Assembly (NCBI GenBank): GCA_902535255.1
Contig: CACASQ010000002.1
Coordinates: 1-64,000, forward strand
Length of the DNA: 64,000 nucleotides
Direction: 5' to 3'
From: an uncultured Pelagibacteraceae bacterium
Lineage (GTDB): Bacteria > Pseudomonadota > Alphaproteobacteria > Pelagibacterales > Pelagibacteraceae
In this document: positions 27,632-36,341 of the stretch, in pieces
How the letters are laid out: every line of letters starts with the position of its first letter
How positions within the stretch are numbered: the stretch's first letter is position 1
Made by a program: the position numbers and the translations under genes
Notes under the pieces: model-generated
Told to the model about the DNA's origin: nothing
What the model saw: the letters and a program-made list of their open reading frames with translations, nothing else
Database searches by the model: none

Positions 27632-29415
27632 ATAAATTTAGATCTCATAACTGCTCAGAATTGACTCGTAAAGATGTGAATTGCGAAGTCTTATTATCTG
27701 GTTGGTTACATAGAAAGAGGGATCATGGAAATTTACTTTTTATTGATTTACGAGATCATTATGGAATTACTCAATGCGTTATAGAAAACAACAATGAATT
27801 CTTTTCACTTTTAGAAAAAACAAAACCTGAGTCAGTTTTAAAAATTAACGGTAAAGTTGTTAGTAGAGCTAATGGGACGGAAAACAAAGAACTTAAAACT
27901 GGAGATATTGAAGTTTCTATAAAATCGATAGAGGTTTTATCAAATGCCAAGGAATTGCCAATCCCAGTTTTTGGCGAGCAAGATTATCCTGAAGATATTA
28001 GATTAACATATAGGTTTTTAGATTTACGTAGGGAGGAAATGCATAAAAACATTATATTAAGATCAAAAGTTATATCGTTTATAAGAGCTGAAATGTTGAA
28101 ACAAGGTTTTCTTGAATACCAAACTCCTATTTTAACCTCCTCAAGCCCAGAGGGTGCAAGAGACTTTTTAGTGCCAAGCAGATTAAATCCTGGAAAATTT
28201 TATGCTCTACCTCAGGCACCTCAACAGTTCAAACAATTAATAATGGTTTCAGGTTTTGATAAATATTTTCAAATCGCTCCGTGTTTTAGAGATGAAGATG
28301 CTAGAGCGGATAGAAGTCCAGGAGAATTTTATCAATTGGATTTAGAAATGTCTTTCGTAGAACAGGAGGATGTATTTAAAGTTGTTGAAAAACTAATGGT
28401 AAATGTTTTTAAAAGATTTTCATCTAAAAAAATAGTAGATGAAAAGTTTCCAAGAATATCTTTTAAAGAGTCCATTGAAAGATACGGAACTGATAAGCCA
28501 GATCTAAGAAATCCTTTGATTATAAAAGATGTTACGAGTATTTTTTCAAGGGATGATATAAAATTTGATATTTTTAAAAAATTAGTCAAATCTGGGGCTT
28601 CTGTAAAAGCAATATTAACTAAAAATACAAAAAACAAATCTAGAAGTTTTTTCGATAACATTGATAAATGGGCAAAAGAGCAAGGTGGTTCAGGATTAGC
28701 TTATTTTACTATCGAAAAAGAACAAAAAATAAGTGCAAAAGGCCCAGTTGGCAAGTTTTTTAGCGAAGACTCATTAAAAGAAATTATGAAGATTTGTGAT
28801 GGGTCTATCGGTGATAGCCTTTTTCTTTCATGTGGAAAGAAGAATGAAATTGAAAAACTTTTATCAGCTGCAAGAAATAAGATAGCTGAAGATCTTAATT
28901 TAGTTGATCATAACAAATTTTCTTTTTGTTGGATTATTGATTACCCGATGTTTGAATTAGACGAAAAAACAAATAAAATTAAATTTAGTCATAATCCATT
29001 TTCAATGCCGCAAGGAGATGTGAATAAATTAAATACAAAAAATCCTCTTGATATTAAAGCATACCAATACGATATCGTTTGTAATGGCGTTGAACTTTCT
29101 TCAGGCGCAATAAGAAATCACGTTCCAGAACTAATGTATAAATTATTTGCTATAGCTGGATATAACGAAAAAGACGTAAATGAAAAATTTTCGGGGATGA
29201 TACAAGCTTTGAGCTTTGGAGCACCTCCTCATGGTGGTATTGCTCCAGGAATAGATAGAATAGTGATGCTATTAGCGGGTAAACAAAATATTAGGGAAGT
29301 GACACTATTTCCTATGAACCAAAATGCTCAAGATTTAATGATGCGTGCGCCTTCAGAAATTGACACAAAACAACTCAAAGAGTTAGGTCTAAAAATAGAC
29401 AATAAAAAAAGTTAA
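27628..29415 (+). CDS. aspS: aspartyl-tRNA synthetase
   Basis: A class II synthetase charging tRNA-Asp, and in organisms lacking AsnRS often also tRNA-Asn. The 595 residues are the long bacterial type. The N-terminal OB fold has [19 protein letters not shown]. Motif 2 is the [24 protein letters not shown] region, and an inserted GAD domain occupies about 290-420. Motif 3 is [19 protein letters not shown] near the C-terminus. It overlaps hdaA by 4 nt and shares its terminal TTAA with the convergent NrdJ-like gene. Confidence 0.97.
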   Translation: MNKFRSHNCSELTRKDVNCEVLLSGWLHRKRDHGNLLFIDLRDHYGITQCVIENNNEFFSLLEKTKPESVLKINGKVVSRANGTENKELKTGDIEVSIKSIEVLSNAKELPIPVFGEQDYPEDIRLTYRFLDLRREEMHKNIILRSKVISFIRAEMLKQGFLEYQTPILTSSSPEGARDFLVPSRLNPGKFYALPQAPQQFKQLIMVSGFDKYFQIAPCFRDEDARADRSPGEFYQLDLEMSFVEQEDVFKVVEKLMVNVFKRFSSKKIVDEKFPRISFKESIERYGTDKPDLRNPLIIKDVTSIFSRDDIKFDIFKKLVKSGASVKAILTKNTKNKSRSFFDNIDKWAKEQGGSGLAYFTIEKEQKISAKGPVGKFFSEDSLKEIMKICDGSIGDSLFLSCGKKNEIEKLLSAARNKIAEDLNLVDHNKFSFCWIIDYPMFELDEKTNKIKFSHNPFSMPQGDVNKLNTKNPLDIKAYQYDIVCNGVELSSGAIRNHVPELMYKLFAIAGYNEKDVNEKFSGMIQALSFGAPPHGGIAPGIDRIVMLLAGKQNIREVTLFPMNQNAQDLMMRAPSEIDTKQLKELGLKIDNKKS

Positions 29416-30230
29416 CTCTTATTTTTTAAATTTATCCTTACATCTGATAAATCTACTAATTTTTCTTCCAAATTACTTCTTACGAAGCCTTTAGATGTAA
29501 TATTTTTGACAATATTTAAAAATTTGTCATTTGTACTTCCATCTTCAATATTCTTCGATCTAGCAATTGAAGGAGTGTGAGCTAAATCTTCTTTACCGAG
29601 ATAAGATATGGCTAATTCACGAAAAACATAGTCTAGGATAGAAGACGCACTTAAAATTCTGTCATTTCCAACTACTTTACCTGAAGGTTCAAATTTTGTG
29701 TCTAAAAATGCATCTACATATTCATCCAGCGGAACTCCATATTGTAATCCTAAAGATATAGCTATTGCAAAGTTATTCATCATTGCTTTAACTAACTCGC
29801 CTTCTTTATTTGTATCTATAAAAATCTCGCCAATTTTACCGTCATCATACTCGCCAGTGTGTAGATACACTTTATGGTCTCCAATTTGTGCTTTTTGAAT
29901 ATAACCCTTCCGTCTGTCAGGCATTTTAAATCGTGCATTATTTTTTATCAAATTTGGCTGATCAATCTTGCCAATACTATTTTTTAAGAGCGTTTTATTT
30001 TCAGTAATATTCTTACTTGTAGTTTTTTCAATTTTGATGTCTTTAAAGTTTTGATTTTTAAATTCACCGATTTTTTTTGTTTTTCTATTATTTAACTTAA
30101 CATCTATAACCTCCACTTCACCATCGGTTCTGCTATCGATTTTTGATAGCTCATTTTCATTCAAATTTTCAAGAGAATGTACTGTTTTAAAGGTACAAGT
30201 GTAGTAAGTTTCAACGATGTATTTTTTCAT
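29412..30230 (-). CDS. orphan TSCPD-domain protein related to the C-terminal region of class II ribonucleotide reductase (NrdJ)
   Basis: Residues about 100-235 of this 272-residue protein carry the segment typical of the C-terminal part of alphaproteobacterial B12-dependent ribonucleotide reductase: [70 protein letters not shown] and [18 protein letters not shown]. The N-terminal 50 residues ([32 protein letters not shown]) form a separate conserved-looking block, and residues 55-95 are a lysine-rich linker. There is no catalytic barrel, no thiyl-radical loop, and only one cysteine (Cys12), so the redox CxxC tail of NrdJ is missing. It resembles NrdJb-like split subunits. Its role is unproven; it could be an RNR accessory or regulatory protein. 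Confidence 0.75.
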   Translation of the reverse strand: MKKYIVETYYTCTFKTVHSLENLNENELSKIDSRTDGEVEVIDVKLNNRKTKKIGEFKNQNFKDIKIEKTTSKNITENKTLLKNSIGKIDQPNLIKNNARFKMPDRRKGYIQKAQIGDHKVYLHTGEYDDGKIGEIFIDTNKEGELVKAMMNNFAIAISLGLQYGVPLDEYVDAFLDTKFEPSGKVVGNDRILSASSILDYVFRELAISYLGKEDLAHTPSIARSKNIEDGSTNDKFLNIVKNITSKGFVRSNLEEKLVDLSDVRINLKNKS

Positions 30231-30271
30231 AATTAATTGAAATTCTTTACAAACTAGATATATATTAATTG

Positions 30272-30306
30272 TTAAAAGTGTCTATATTATAATAATACAC
30301 TTTTAA
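30272..30306. promoter_or_regulatory. 10-bp perfect inverted repeat in a divergent promoter region
   Basis: TTAAAAGTGT (30272-30281) and ACACTTTTAA (30297-30306) are exact reverse complements separated by 15 AT bases. The spacer contains a plus-strand TATAAT (30288-30293), a plausible -10 for the NDUFA12 gene. The site lies midway between the NrdJ-like gene (-) and NDUFA12 (+). Placement over a -10 box suggests an operator for a dimeric regulator. An RNA hairpin is possible but has no adjacent U-run. Confidence 0.45.
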
Positions 30307-30330
30307 ATTGTGTGGATTTAAAATTTAAAA

Positions 30331-30684
30331 ATGTTTTTAAAAGTAATTTTTACATGGTGGAATAAACAAACTTTAGGAACTTTTCTTAAAACTTTGTTTA
30401 CTGGCTCTTATGTTGGAAAAGATAGCTTTGGAAATAAGTATTATAAAAACAAAAAGAATGAAAGATGGGTAATATATTCAAATAAAGTCGAGGCTACAAA
30501 AATTACTTCAGAATGGTATTTATGGATGCACCATACTATTGACAAAATTCCAGAAGATAAAGATAAGAAAAAATTTTCTTGGCAAAAAGAACATGCTGAG
30601 AATAAAACAGGTACAAAAAATAGTTATAAACCTACTAAAATTAAAAAAGATGCTGTGCAAAAAAAATATCAAACATGGAAATAA
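30331..30684 (+). CDS. NDUFA12 family complex I accessory protein
   Basis: This 117-residue protein matches the NADH:ubiquinone oxidoreductase 17.2 kDa subunit family, which is shared between mitochondria and alphaproteobacteria. Characteristic segments are FTGSYVGKDSFGNKYY, RWVIYSNKVEATKITSEWYLWMHHTIDKIP and a basic C-terminus. It is expected at the matrix-side (cytoplasmic) arm of respiratory complex I. The next gene, DUF2155, overlaps it by 35 nt in another frame. NDUFA12-DUF2155 is a conserved alphaproteobacterial pair. Confidence 0.92.
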   Translation: MFLKVIFTWWNKQTLGTFLKTLFTGSYVGKDSFGNKYYKNKKNERWVIYSNKVEATKITSEWYLWMHHTIDKIPEDKDKKKFSWQKEHAENKTGTKNSYKPTKIKKDAVQKKYQTWK

Positions 30685-31186
30685 AGATAGAATTTTATTT
30701 TTTATTTCTTTTATTATCTTTTTAAATATATCTACTAAAATTTTTTCTGAAGAAAAAATTTCAAGCTCTCCTTTAATTAATATGGATCAGATTAAACCAA
30801 GCTTTGAAGAAGTAGAAGATCAAGAAGATAACATGTCTTCAAATCAAAATATCAAACAGAAAGAGAAAAAAAATCTTGCAGCAAATTCTTCACATGCAGT
30901 CCTTATAGGACTCGATAAAATAACAGCCAAATCATCTCAAATTGTTGTTAGCCTCAAAGAGCCTCAAACATTTGGCCCACTTGAAATTAAAATTTTAAAA
31001 TGCGGTAAAATTAAGGTCAATAATAAAGTAGATGATGTTGCTTACATGCAAGTTAAAGATTTAACTAAAAATGAAAATGAGAAAGTATTCATCTTTAATG
31101 GATGGACATTTTCATCTGATCCTAGCCTAACACCTTTCGATCATGCAATTTATGATTTGCAGCTTTTAAATTGTTATAATATTTAA
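30650..31186 (+). CDS. DUF2155 domain exported protein
   Basis: From the ATG at 30650 the protein has 178 residues: a basic N-terminus, a signal-peptide-like segment (about 13-31), a variable acidic linker and the DUF2155 domain from about residue 70. That domain contains AVLIGLDKITAKSSQIVVSL, QTFGPLEIKILKCGK and FNGWTFSSDPSLTPFDHAIYDL. The molecular function is unknown. The start lies 35 nt inside the NDUFA12 gene; no later start would preserve the signal peptide. Its TTAA end is shared with the convergent accC stop. Confidence 0.82.
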   Translation: MLCKKNIKHGNKDRILFFISFIIFLNISTKIFSEEKISSSPLINMDQIKPSFEEVEDQEDNMSSNQNIKQKEKKNLAANSSHAVLIGLDKITAKSSQIVVSLKEPQTFGPLEIKILKCGKIKVNNKVDDVAYMQVKDLTKNENEKVFIFNGWTFSSDPSLTPFDHAIYDLQLLNCYNI

Positions 31187-32520
31187 TAAAATTTTTCCTT
31201 GCTTAACCAATTTGTGTCAAACTCAGAATTTACAAATTTCTTATGCCTTAAAATCTTTTTGTGTAAATCTATTGTAGTTGTAATACCCTCTAAAACAAAT
31301 TCATCAAGAGATCTTAAGGTTCTCTGAATAGCTTCTGTTCTATTTCTTCCTTTGCAAATTACTTTCGCTATTAAACTGTCGTAATAAGGAGTTACTTTAC
31401 ATCCTTGGAAGATTGATCCGTCCACCCGGGTTCTAAAACCAGATGGTTGATGGCAAACACTAATAACTCCAGGGCTAGGTTGAAAATTTAAAGCTGGATT
31501 TTCTGCATTAATTCTGCATTCTATTGAGTGACCTCTTGGCATTATATCATGCTGTTTAAGAGCAGTTTCCCCGGTGTAAGCAATCCACAACTGTTCTTTT
31601 ACAATATCTATACCTGTTTGTACCTCTGTTACAGGGTGTTCTACTTGAACTCTTGTATTCATTTCTAAAAAATAAAATTTTCCATTTTCGTAGATAAACT
31701 CTACTGTTCCTGCTCCTTCATAATTAATTTGCTCTACCATTTTTACTGTCTTTTCAAGAAGATCTTTTCTTTGTTCCTTAGTTAGAACCGGGCTAGGTGT
31801 TTCTTCAATTAATTTTTGATGTCTTCTTTGTACTGAACAATCTCTTTCACCTAGTTGGACTGTTCTATTTTTACCTGACATTATTTGTACTTCTATATGT
31901 CTAGGGTTCTTAAAATATTTTTCAATATATAATTCGTCTTTTCCGAAAAATTTCATTGATTCTGTTTTTGCACTTAAAAATAAACTCTCCAACTGACTTT
32001 CTTTTTCTACAACTTTCATTCCTTTACCACCACCACCTCCAGCTGCTTTAATTAAAATAGGGTACCCGATTTTATTTCCAATTTTTTTGGCCTCTGAAAA
32101 AGAACTAACCGCTCCTTCAGAGCCTTCGATGATTGGTAGACCATATTTTTTAGCTATTCTTTTAGCTTCAATTTTATCTCCCATTTTTGAAATAATGTCT
32201 GCACTAGGTCCAACAAATTTTATACCATGTTTATTTACAATTTCTGAAAACTTTGCATTTTCAGATAAAAAACCATAACCAGGATGAATTGCCTCTGCTC
32301 CAGTCAAATCAACAGCTGACATGATTGATGAAATGTTAAGATAACTATTTTGGGGTTGGTGAGAGCCAATGCAAACACTTTCATCTGCTAATCTTACATG
32401 CATTGAATCTGCGTCTACGTCTGAGTGAACAGCAACAGTAGAAATTCCCCATTCTTTACAGGCTCTTATAACTCTAACTGCTATTTCGCCTCTATTAGCA
32501 ATTAAAACTTTTTTAAACAT
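31183..32520 (-). CDS. accC: acetyl-CoA carboxylase, biotin carboxylase subunit
   Basis: Carboxylates the biotin on AccB with bicarbonate and ATP, in the committed step of fatty acid synthesis. The 445 residues are typical. Visible parts are the N-terminal KVLIANRGEIAVRVIRACKE, the ATP-grasp glycine loop KAAGGGGGKGMKVV, and the active-site region EMNTRVQVEHPVTE. The C-terminal domain follows SPGVISVCHQPSG. It lies downstream of accB by 6 nt in the aroQ-accB-accC operon. Confidence 0.98.
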   Translation of the reverse strand: MFKKVLIANRGEIAVRVIRACKEWGISTVAVHSDVDADSMHVRLADESVCIGSHQPQNSYLNISSIMSAVDLTGAEAIHPGYGFLSENAKFSEIVNKHGIKFVGPSADIISKMGDKIEAKRIAKKYGLPIIEGSEGAVSSFSEAKKIGNKIGYPILIKAAGGGGGKGMKVVEKESQLESLFLSAKTESMKFFGKDELYIEKYFKNPRHIEVQIMSGKNRTVQLGERDCSVQRRHQKLIEETPSPVLTKEQRKDLLEKTVKMVEQINYEGAGTVEFIYENGKFYFLEMNTRVQVEHPVTEVQTGIDIVKEQLWIAYTGETALKQHDIMPRGHSIECRINAENPALNFQPSPGVISVCHQPSGFRTRVDGSIFQGCKVTPYYDSLIAKVICKGRNRTEAIQRTLRSLDEFVLEGITTTIDLHKKILRHKKFVNSEFDTNWLSKEKFY

Positions 32521-32526
32521 TATTAT

Positions 32527-32952
32527 TTATTTCAAAAGGACTAACGTTTGACCAAATTCTACTGGCTGACCATCTTCAACTAAGATTTTTTTTACTTCTC
32601 CATCACTAGTGGATGGCACATGATTCATAGTTTTCATTGCCTCAACAATCATTACTGTTTGACCTTTTTTTACTTTATCCCCAATTTTTACGAAAGATTT
32701 CGCACCAGGTTCTGGAGCTAGATAAGCAGTTCCAATGATTGGAGATTTTACTCTTACTCCTTCTTCATTAGTATTTGTATTCAAAACAGTTTTATTTTGA
32801 GCAACTACGGCGCTACCTTTTGATTGTTCAACTGGCTTAACACTTTTTGAAACTTTAATCTTTGTTGGACCATCTTGATACTCAAGTTCTGTTAAATTAA
32901 ATTCTTTCAAGTTTTCAACAAGTTCTTTTATTAATTTTTTGTCAATTTTCAT
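32527..32952 (-). CDS. accB: acetyl-CoA carboxylase, biotin carboxyl carrier protein
   Basis: Carries biotin between the carboxylase and carboxyltransferase halves of the enzyme. The 141 residues comprise an N-terminal helix that contacts AccC (about 1-35), a flexible linker (about 36-65) and the biotinyl domain. Lys107 in VEAMKTMNHV is the biotinylation site; threonine in place of the second methionine after the lysine is common in alphaproteobacteria. It overlaps aroQ by 4 nt. Confidence 0.97.
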   Translation of the reverse strand: MKIDKKLIKELVENLKEFNLTELEYQDGPTKIKVSKSVKPVEQSKGSAVVAQNKTVLNTNTNEEGVRVKSPIIGTAYLAPEPGAKSFVKIGDKVKKGQTVMIVEAMKTMNHVPSTSDGEVKKILVEDGQPVEFGQTLVLLK

Positions 32953-33383
32953 TTTTCTATATATTTTTTCATCGCACTTAATGCCATGATATAACCATTT
33001 TCACCAAAACCACAAATTACTCCTCTTGCAATTTTACTAATTAATGATTTATGTCTGAATTCTTCTCTATTATAAATATTACTTATATGCAATTCAATTA
33101 TAGGAATTTTAAGAATTTTTAGAGCATCATGTATAGCAACAGAAGTATGCGTGTAACCACCTGCATTAATAATTAAACCATTTTCCCTATTCCTAGAAGA
33201 TTGAATTTTTTCGACCAATTCACCTTCAATATTTGATTGAAAAAACGATAGATCTATATTGTTTTGTTTCGCAAACTGTTTACAATTTGTTTCTACATCT
33301 TTTAATGTGAAACTTCCATATTGGCTTTTCTCTCTTTCGCCTAAAAGGTTGAGATTTGGTCCATTAAGAATTATAATTTTCAT
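32949..33383 (-). CDS. aroQ: 3-dehydroquinate dehydratase, type II
   Basis: Third step of the shikimate pathway, giving 3-dehydroshikimate. The 144 residues have the type II signature NGPNLNLLGEREKSQYGS with the catalytic tyrosine of SQYG, the central INAGGYTHTSVAIHDAL with its histidine, and ELHISNIYNREEFRHKS. It is the first gene of aroQ-accB-accC, a common arrangement. Only 33 nt separate its start from divergent thiS. Confidence 0.96.
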   Translation of the reverse strand: MKIIILNGPNLNLLGEREKSQYGSFTLKDVETNCKQFAKQNNIDLSFFQSNIEGELVEKIQSSRNRENGLIINAGGYTHTSVAIHDALKILKIPIIELHISNIYNREEFRHKSLISKIARGVICGFGENGYIMALSAMKKYIEK

Positions 33384-33416
33384 TATAAATTATTATAATC
33401 ATTGATTAACTTAATT

Positions 33417-33620
33417 ATGGCAAAAATACAATTAAATGGAAAAAAAATATCAATCAGGTCAAATTTATCAATATTAGATTTACTAAAAAAATACAAATTA
33501 CACGATAGAAAAGTAGCTATAGAACATAATGGCTCTATCGTAGCAAAAAGTAATTATAATAAAAAGTTTCTTAAAAATAAAGATAGAGTAGAGATAGTTC
33601 ATTTTATTGGTGGTGGTTAA
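33417..33620 (+). CDS. thiS: sulfur carrier protein ThiS
   Basis: A small ubiquitin-like carrier that delivers sulfur as a C-terminal thiocarboxylate for the thiazole ring of thiamin. From the ATG at 33417 it has 67 residues, begins [10 protein letters not shown] and ends in IGGG, which is the essential C-terminal glycine tail. A TTG at 33402 would add five residues and is unlikely. A TATAAT at 33394-33399 may be its -10 box. Its stop is 1 nt before the thiG ATG. Confidence 0.93.
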   Translation: MAKIQLNGKKISIRSNLSILDLLKKYKLHDRKVAIEHNGSIVAKSNYNKKFLKNKDRVEIVHFIGGG

Positions 33621-33621
33621 C

Positions 33622-34395
33622 ATGAAGAAAGATATTTTTAAAATTGCAAATACAAAACTTCGTTCAAGATTGATTGTCGGAACTGGAAAATATAAAAATT
33701 TTGTGGAAACAGCTAAAGCAGTACAGGCCTCTGGGGCAGATATGGTTACAGTTGCAGTAAGGAGAATAAATATAACTGATAAAAAAAAACCAATTTTGAC
33801 AGATTTTTTAAACCCAAAAAAAATTACACTATTACCAAATACTGCTGGATGTTTTTCATCCTTCGAAGCTTTGAGAACTTTGAGGTTGGCACGAGAAATG
33901 GGTGGATGGAAATTAGTTAAATTAGAGGTTTTAGGTGATAAAAAAACGCTTCTCCCAAATATGATTGAAACAGTTAAAACGACAAAAATTCTAGTTAAAG
34001 AGGGTTTTGAAGTTATGGTTTATTGCACTGATGACCCACTTTTAGCTAAAAAATTAGAGGATTATGGTGCATCAGCGATAATGCCATTGGCATCTCCGAT
34101 AGGCTCTGGTCTTGGCTTCCAAAATAAAATGAATATTACTTTAATTATTAAAAATGCAAAAGTTCCAGTTATAGTTGATGCAGGTATTGGAGCTCCCTCT
34201 GATGCAACATTAGCGATGGAGCTTGGTTGCGACGGAGTTCTCATCAATAGCGCTATAGCTAAGGCTAATAAGCCTATTTTAATGGCTAAAGCATTTAAAG
34301 ATGCAGTTATTTCAGGTAGAAATGCATTTTTAGCAGGTAGAATGAAAAAAAACTATTTTGGCTCTCCAAGTTCACCTATTAAAGGTTTGATTTAA
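33622..34395 (+). CDS. thiG: thiazole synthase ThiG
   Basis: Forms the thiazole phosphate of thiamin from deoxyxylulose phosphate, dehydroglycine and ThiS thiocarboxylate. From the ATG at 33622 it has 257 residues. The TIM-barrel motifs are [42 protein letters not shown], and [31 protein letters not shown]. An upstream GTG inside thiS would add five residues and is less likely. Its 3' end overlaps convergent rne by 17 nt. No thiC or TPP riboswitch is present here. Confidence 0.96.
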   Translation: MKKDIFKIANTKLRSRLIVGTGKYKNFVETAKAVQASGADMVTVAVRRINITDKKKPILTDFLNPKKITLLPNTAGCFSSFEALRTLRLAREMGGWKLVKLEVLGDKKTLLPNMIETVKTTKILVKEGFEVMVYCTDDPLLAKKLEDYGASAIMPLASPIGSGLGFQNKMNITLIIKNAKVPVIVDAGIGAPSDATLAMELGCDGVLINSAIAKANKPILMAKAFKDAVISGRNAFLAGRMKKNYFGSPSSPIKGLI

Positions 34396-36196
34396 TTTTT
34401 TTCTTTTTCTTTCTAACCCAGAGAGTCCTTAATTTTTTTTTTATCTTACTTTTTTTATTATCTTTTTTAATTTTTTTTGTATCTTTTTTAATTTTCTTAT
34501 TTACAAAAGGTAAAGTCTTATTTTCAATTATTTTATCAATATTTTCTATTCGATTGATTACTTTTTTTGATTTATTAATTAATTCTATTTTATATTCAGG
34601 AATAATTAATTTTTCATCAGAGTAAAATTCAATTTTAAAGGAATATTTTTTTTGGAAATATTTCAACTCTTCTAAAAAATTTTTTTCAATAAAAATTTTA
34701 ACTTTCTCTGGGACATAAGCTTTGATAATTTTTACTTTATCAATAAATGCTAAGTGTTGCGTTTTCTTGAGAATTTTTTGGGAAAATGAACCTAATGAAA
34801 GTTGAGTTTCCCATTTAATAGAGCCCTCACGCAATCTTTGTCTTGTCATTTCAAGTAACCCAAAATTACTTATTCTACCAATTTGTATTCTTGCTCTATC
34901 TTTTCTTATACTTTCACGCATTTTTTTTTCAACTGTACGTCTGTTATAAAAATTCATCATATCAATAAAATCAATTACAATTAGCCCTGATAAATCTCTT
35001 AATTTAATTTGGTGAGCTATTTCTTGAGCAGCTTCTAAATTTGTATTTAAAGCAGTTTTTTCAATATTAATTTGTTTAGTTGATTGACCCGAGTTTATAT
35101 CAATTGATACTAGTGCTTCAGTCGGGTTTATCACTATATAGCCGCCTGATTTTAATTTTACAGTCGGTTCAAAAATATTGTTTAATTCTTTTTCAATATT
35201 TGCGTCATGGAAAAGAGGTATTTTTCCTCTATATTTTTTAATATTTTTTACATTTTTAGGCATTAATTCTTTCATAAATTTTTTTGCTTTTTGGTATGCT
35301 TCGTTTCCCTCAATATAAATATTTTTAGTTTCATTATCGTAAGTGTCCCTTAACGTTCTCTTAATTATATCTCCCTCCTCATACACTAATGATGGAGCAT
35401 TCGAGTCTAAGGCCTTATCTCTAATTTCCTCCCAAGTTTTCAAAGTATTTTGAAAATCTTTTTCTATTTCATTTTTTGTTTTGTTTGCCCCAGCAGTACG
35501 CACTATAACGCCCATACTTTTTGGAATCATAATTTCACTAAGGATATTTCGAATTTTTTGTCTATCAGATGAATTAAAAATTTTTCTGGATATCCCCCCA
35601 CCCTTGGGAGTGTTTGGCATTAAAACCATGTATTTACCTGCTAAAGAAATGAAAGTGGTCAGAGCCGCTCCTTTCTGACCTCGTTCCTCCTTTATCACTT
35701 GTATTAAAACCACTTGACCTGGTTTAATCACCTCTTGAATTTTATATCTTTTGATACCGAATGAAGACTTTACTTCCTCTCTAAATTCCTTTTTTTCTAC
35801 TTCATTACTTTTTGCGATCTTATTTTCTTCGCTGTTAGTATCATTGTTTATTTCCTCCTGGCTGTTATCTTGAGGGGAGTCGATAGTTTTATTTTTAAGG
35901 TCCTCTCTTATTTTTTCCTCTGCAATTTTAATTTTTTCTTTATCCTCTGATGGAATTTGGTAATAATCAGATTGAATATCATTGAACGCTAAAAATCCAT
36001 GCCTCTCACGACCAAAATTTACAAAAGCTGCTTGTAGAGAGGGCTCAACCCTACTAATTGTCCCTAAATAAATATTATTTTTAAAGTTTAAATTATTTTT
36101 GTCTTCAAACTCATACTCTTCAATTGAGGTGTCAGATTTAAGAACAATACGTGTTTGGTTCGGATGCGAAGCATCGATATATAAATTTTTTTCCAT
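34379..36196 (-). CDS. rne: ribonuclease E/G family endoribonuclease lacking all cysteines
   Basis: Single-strand-specific RNA endonuclease of mRNA decay and rRNA/tRNA processing. The 605 residues include an S1 domain (about 35-165) interrupted by an acidic, low-complexity insertion (about 75-148). The catalytic metal ligands are Asp366 in SIDINSG and Asp409 in IVIDFIDM, followed by TRQRLREGS. The Zn-link CPxCxG expected about 55-60 residues after Asp409 is absent, and the protein contains no cysteine at all. Instead of a long degradosome scaffold it ends in a lysine-rich tail (about 560-605). The 145-nt upstream region is shared with mrcA. Confidence 0.93.
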   Translation of the reverse strand: MEKNLYIDASHPNQTRIVLKSDTSIEEYEFEDKNNLNFKNNIYLGTISRVEPSLQAAFVNFGRERHGFLAFNDIQSDYYQIPSEDKEKIKIAEEKIREDLKNKTIDSPQDNSQEEINNDTNSEENKIAKSNEVEKKEFREEVKSSFGIKRYKIQEVIKPGQVVLIQVIKEERGQKGAALTTFISLAGKYMVLMPNTPKGGGISRKIFNSSDRQKIRNILSEIMIPKSMGVIVRTAGANKTKNEIEKDFQNTLKTWEEIRDKALDSNAPSLVYEEGDIIKRTLRDTYDNETKNIYIEGNEAYQKAKKFMKELMPKNVKNIKKYRGKIPLFHDANIEKELNNIFEPTVKLKSGGYIVINPTEALVSIDINSGQSTKQINIEKTALNTNLEAAQEIAHQIKLRDLSGLIVIDFIDMMNFYNRRTVEKKMRESIRKDRARIQIGRISNFGLLEMTRQRLREGSIKWETQLSLGSFSQKILKKTQHLAFIDKVKIIKAYVPEKVKIFIEKNFLEELKYFQKKYSFKIEFYSDEKLIIPEYKIELINKSKKVINRIENIDKIIENKTLPFVNKKIKKDTKKIKKDNKKSKIKKKLRTLWVRKKKKKIKSNL

Positions 36197-36229
36197 GTTA
36201 AATGAATTCCTTTAAATGTTGTGAATTTT

Positions 36230-36265
36230 GTGTAAATTAAATTTGTCATAAGTTATATTTTACAC
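36230..36265. repeat. 7-bp inverted repeat in the rne/mrcA divergent gap
   Basis: GTGTAAA (36230-36236) and TTTACAC (36259-36265) are exact reverse complements separated by 22 nt. In the minus direction this lies in the likely 5' leader or promoter of rne. It may be an operator or a weak RNA stem relevant to rne autoregulation. Chance occurrence is possible in such AT-rich DNA. Confidence 0.25.
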
Positions 36266-36341
36266 GATTTTATAAATAAATATACAAATTTAAACTTCTT
36301 ATGCCTAAAGAAAGTCAAAATTATTATTAATAAAAAGGAAA

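Noticed and set aside
30272..30306. NrdR box next to the NrdJ-like gene
   Set aside because: The NrdR consensus has ACAC at the left and GTGT at the right of a 16-bp site; here the orientation is reversed and the spacing differs.
30539..30649. Longer N-terminus for the DUF2155 protein, starting inside NDUFA12
   Set aside because: The added residues are out-of-frame NDUFA12 sequence without family similarity; the ATG at 30650 places the signal peptide near the N-terminus.
33382..33399. Inverted TATAAT boxes between aroQ and thiS
   Set aside because: The minus-strand box overlaps the aroQ start codon, so it cannot serve aroQ; the repeat is likely chance in AT-rich DNA. The plus-strand box may serve thiS.
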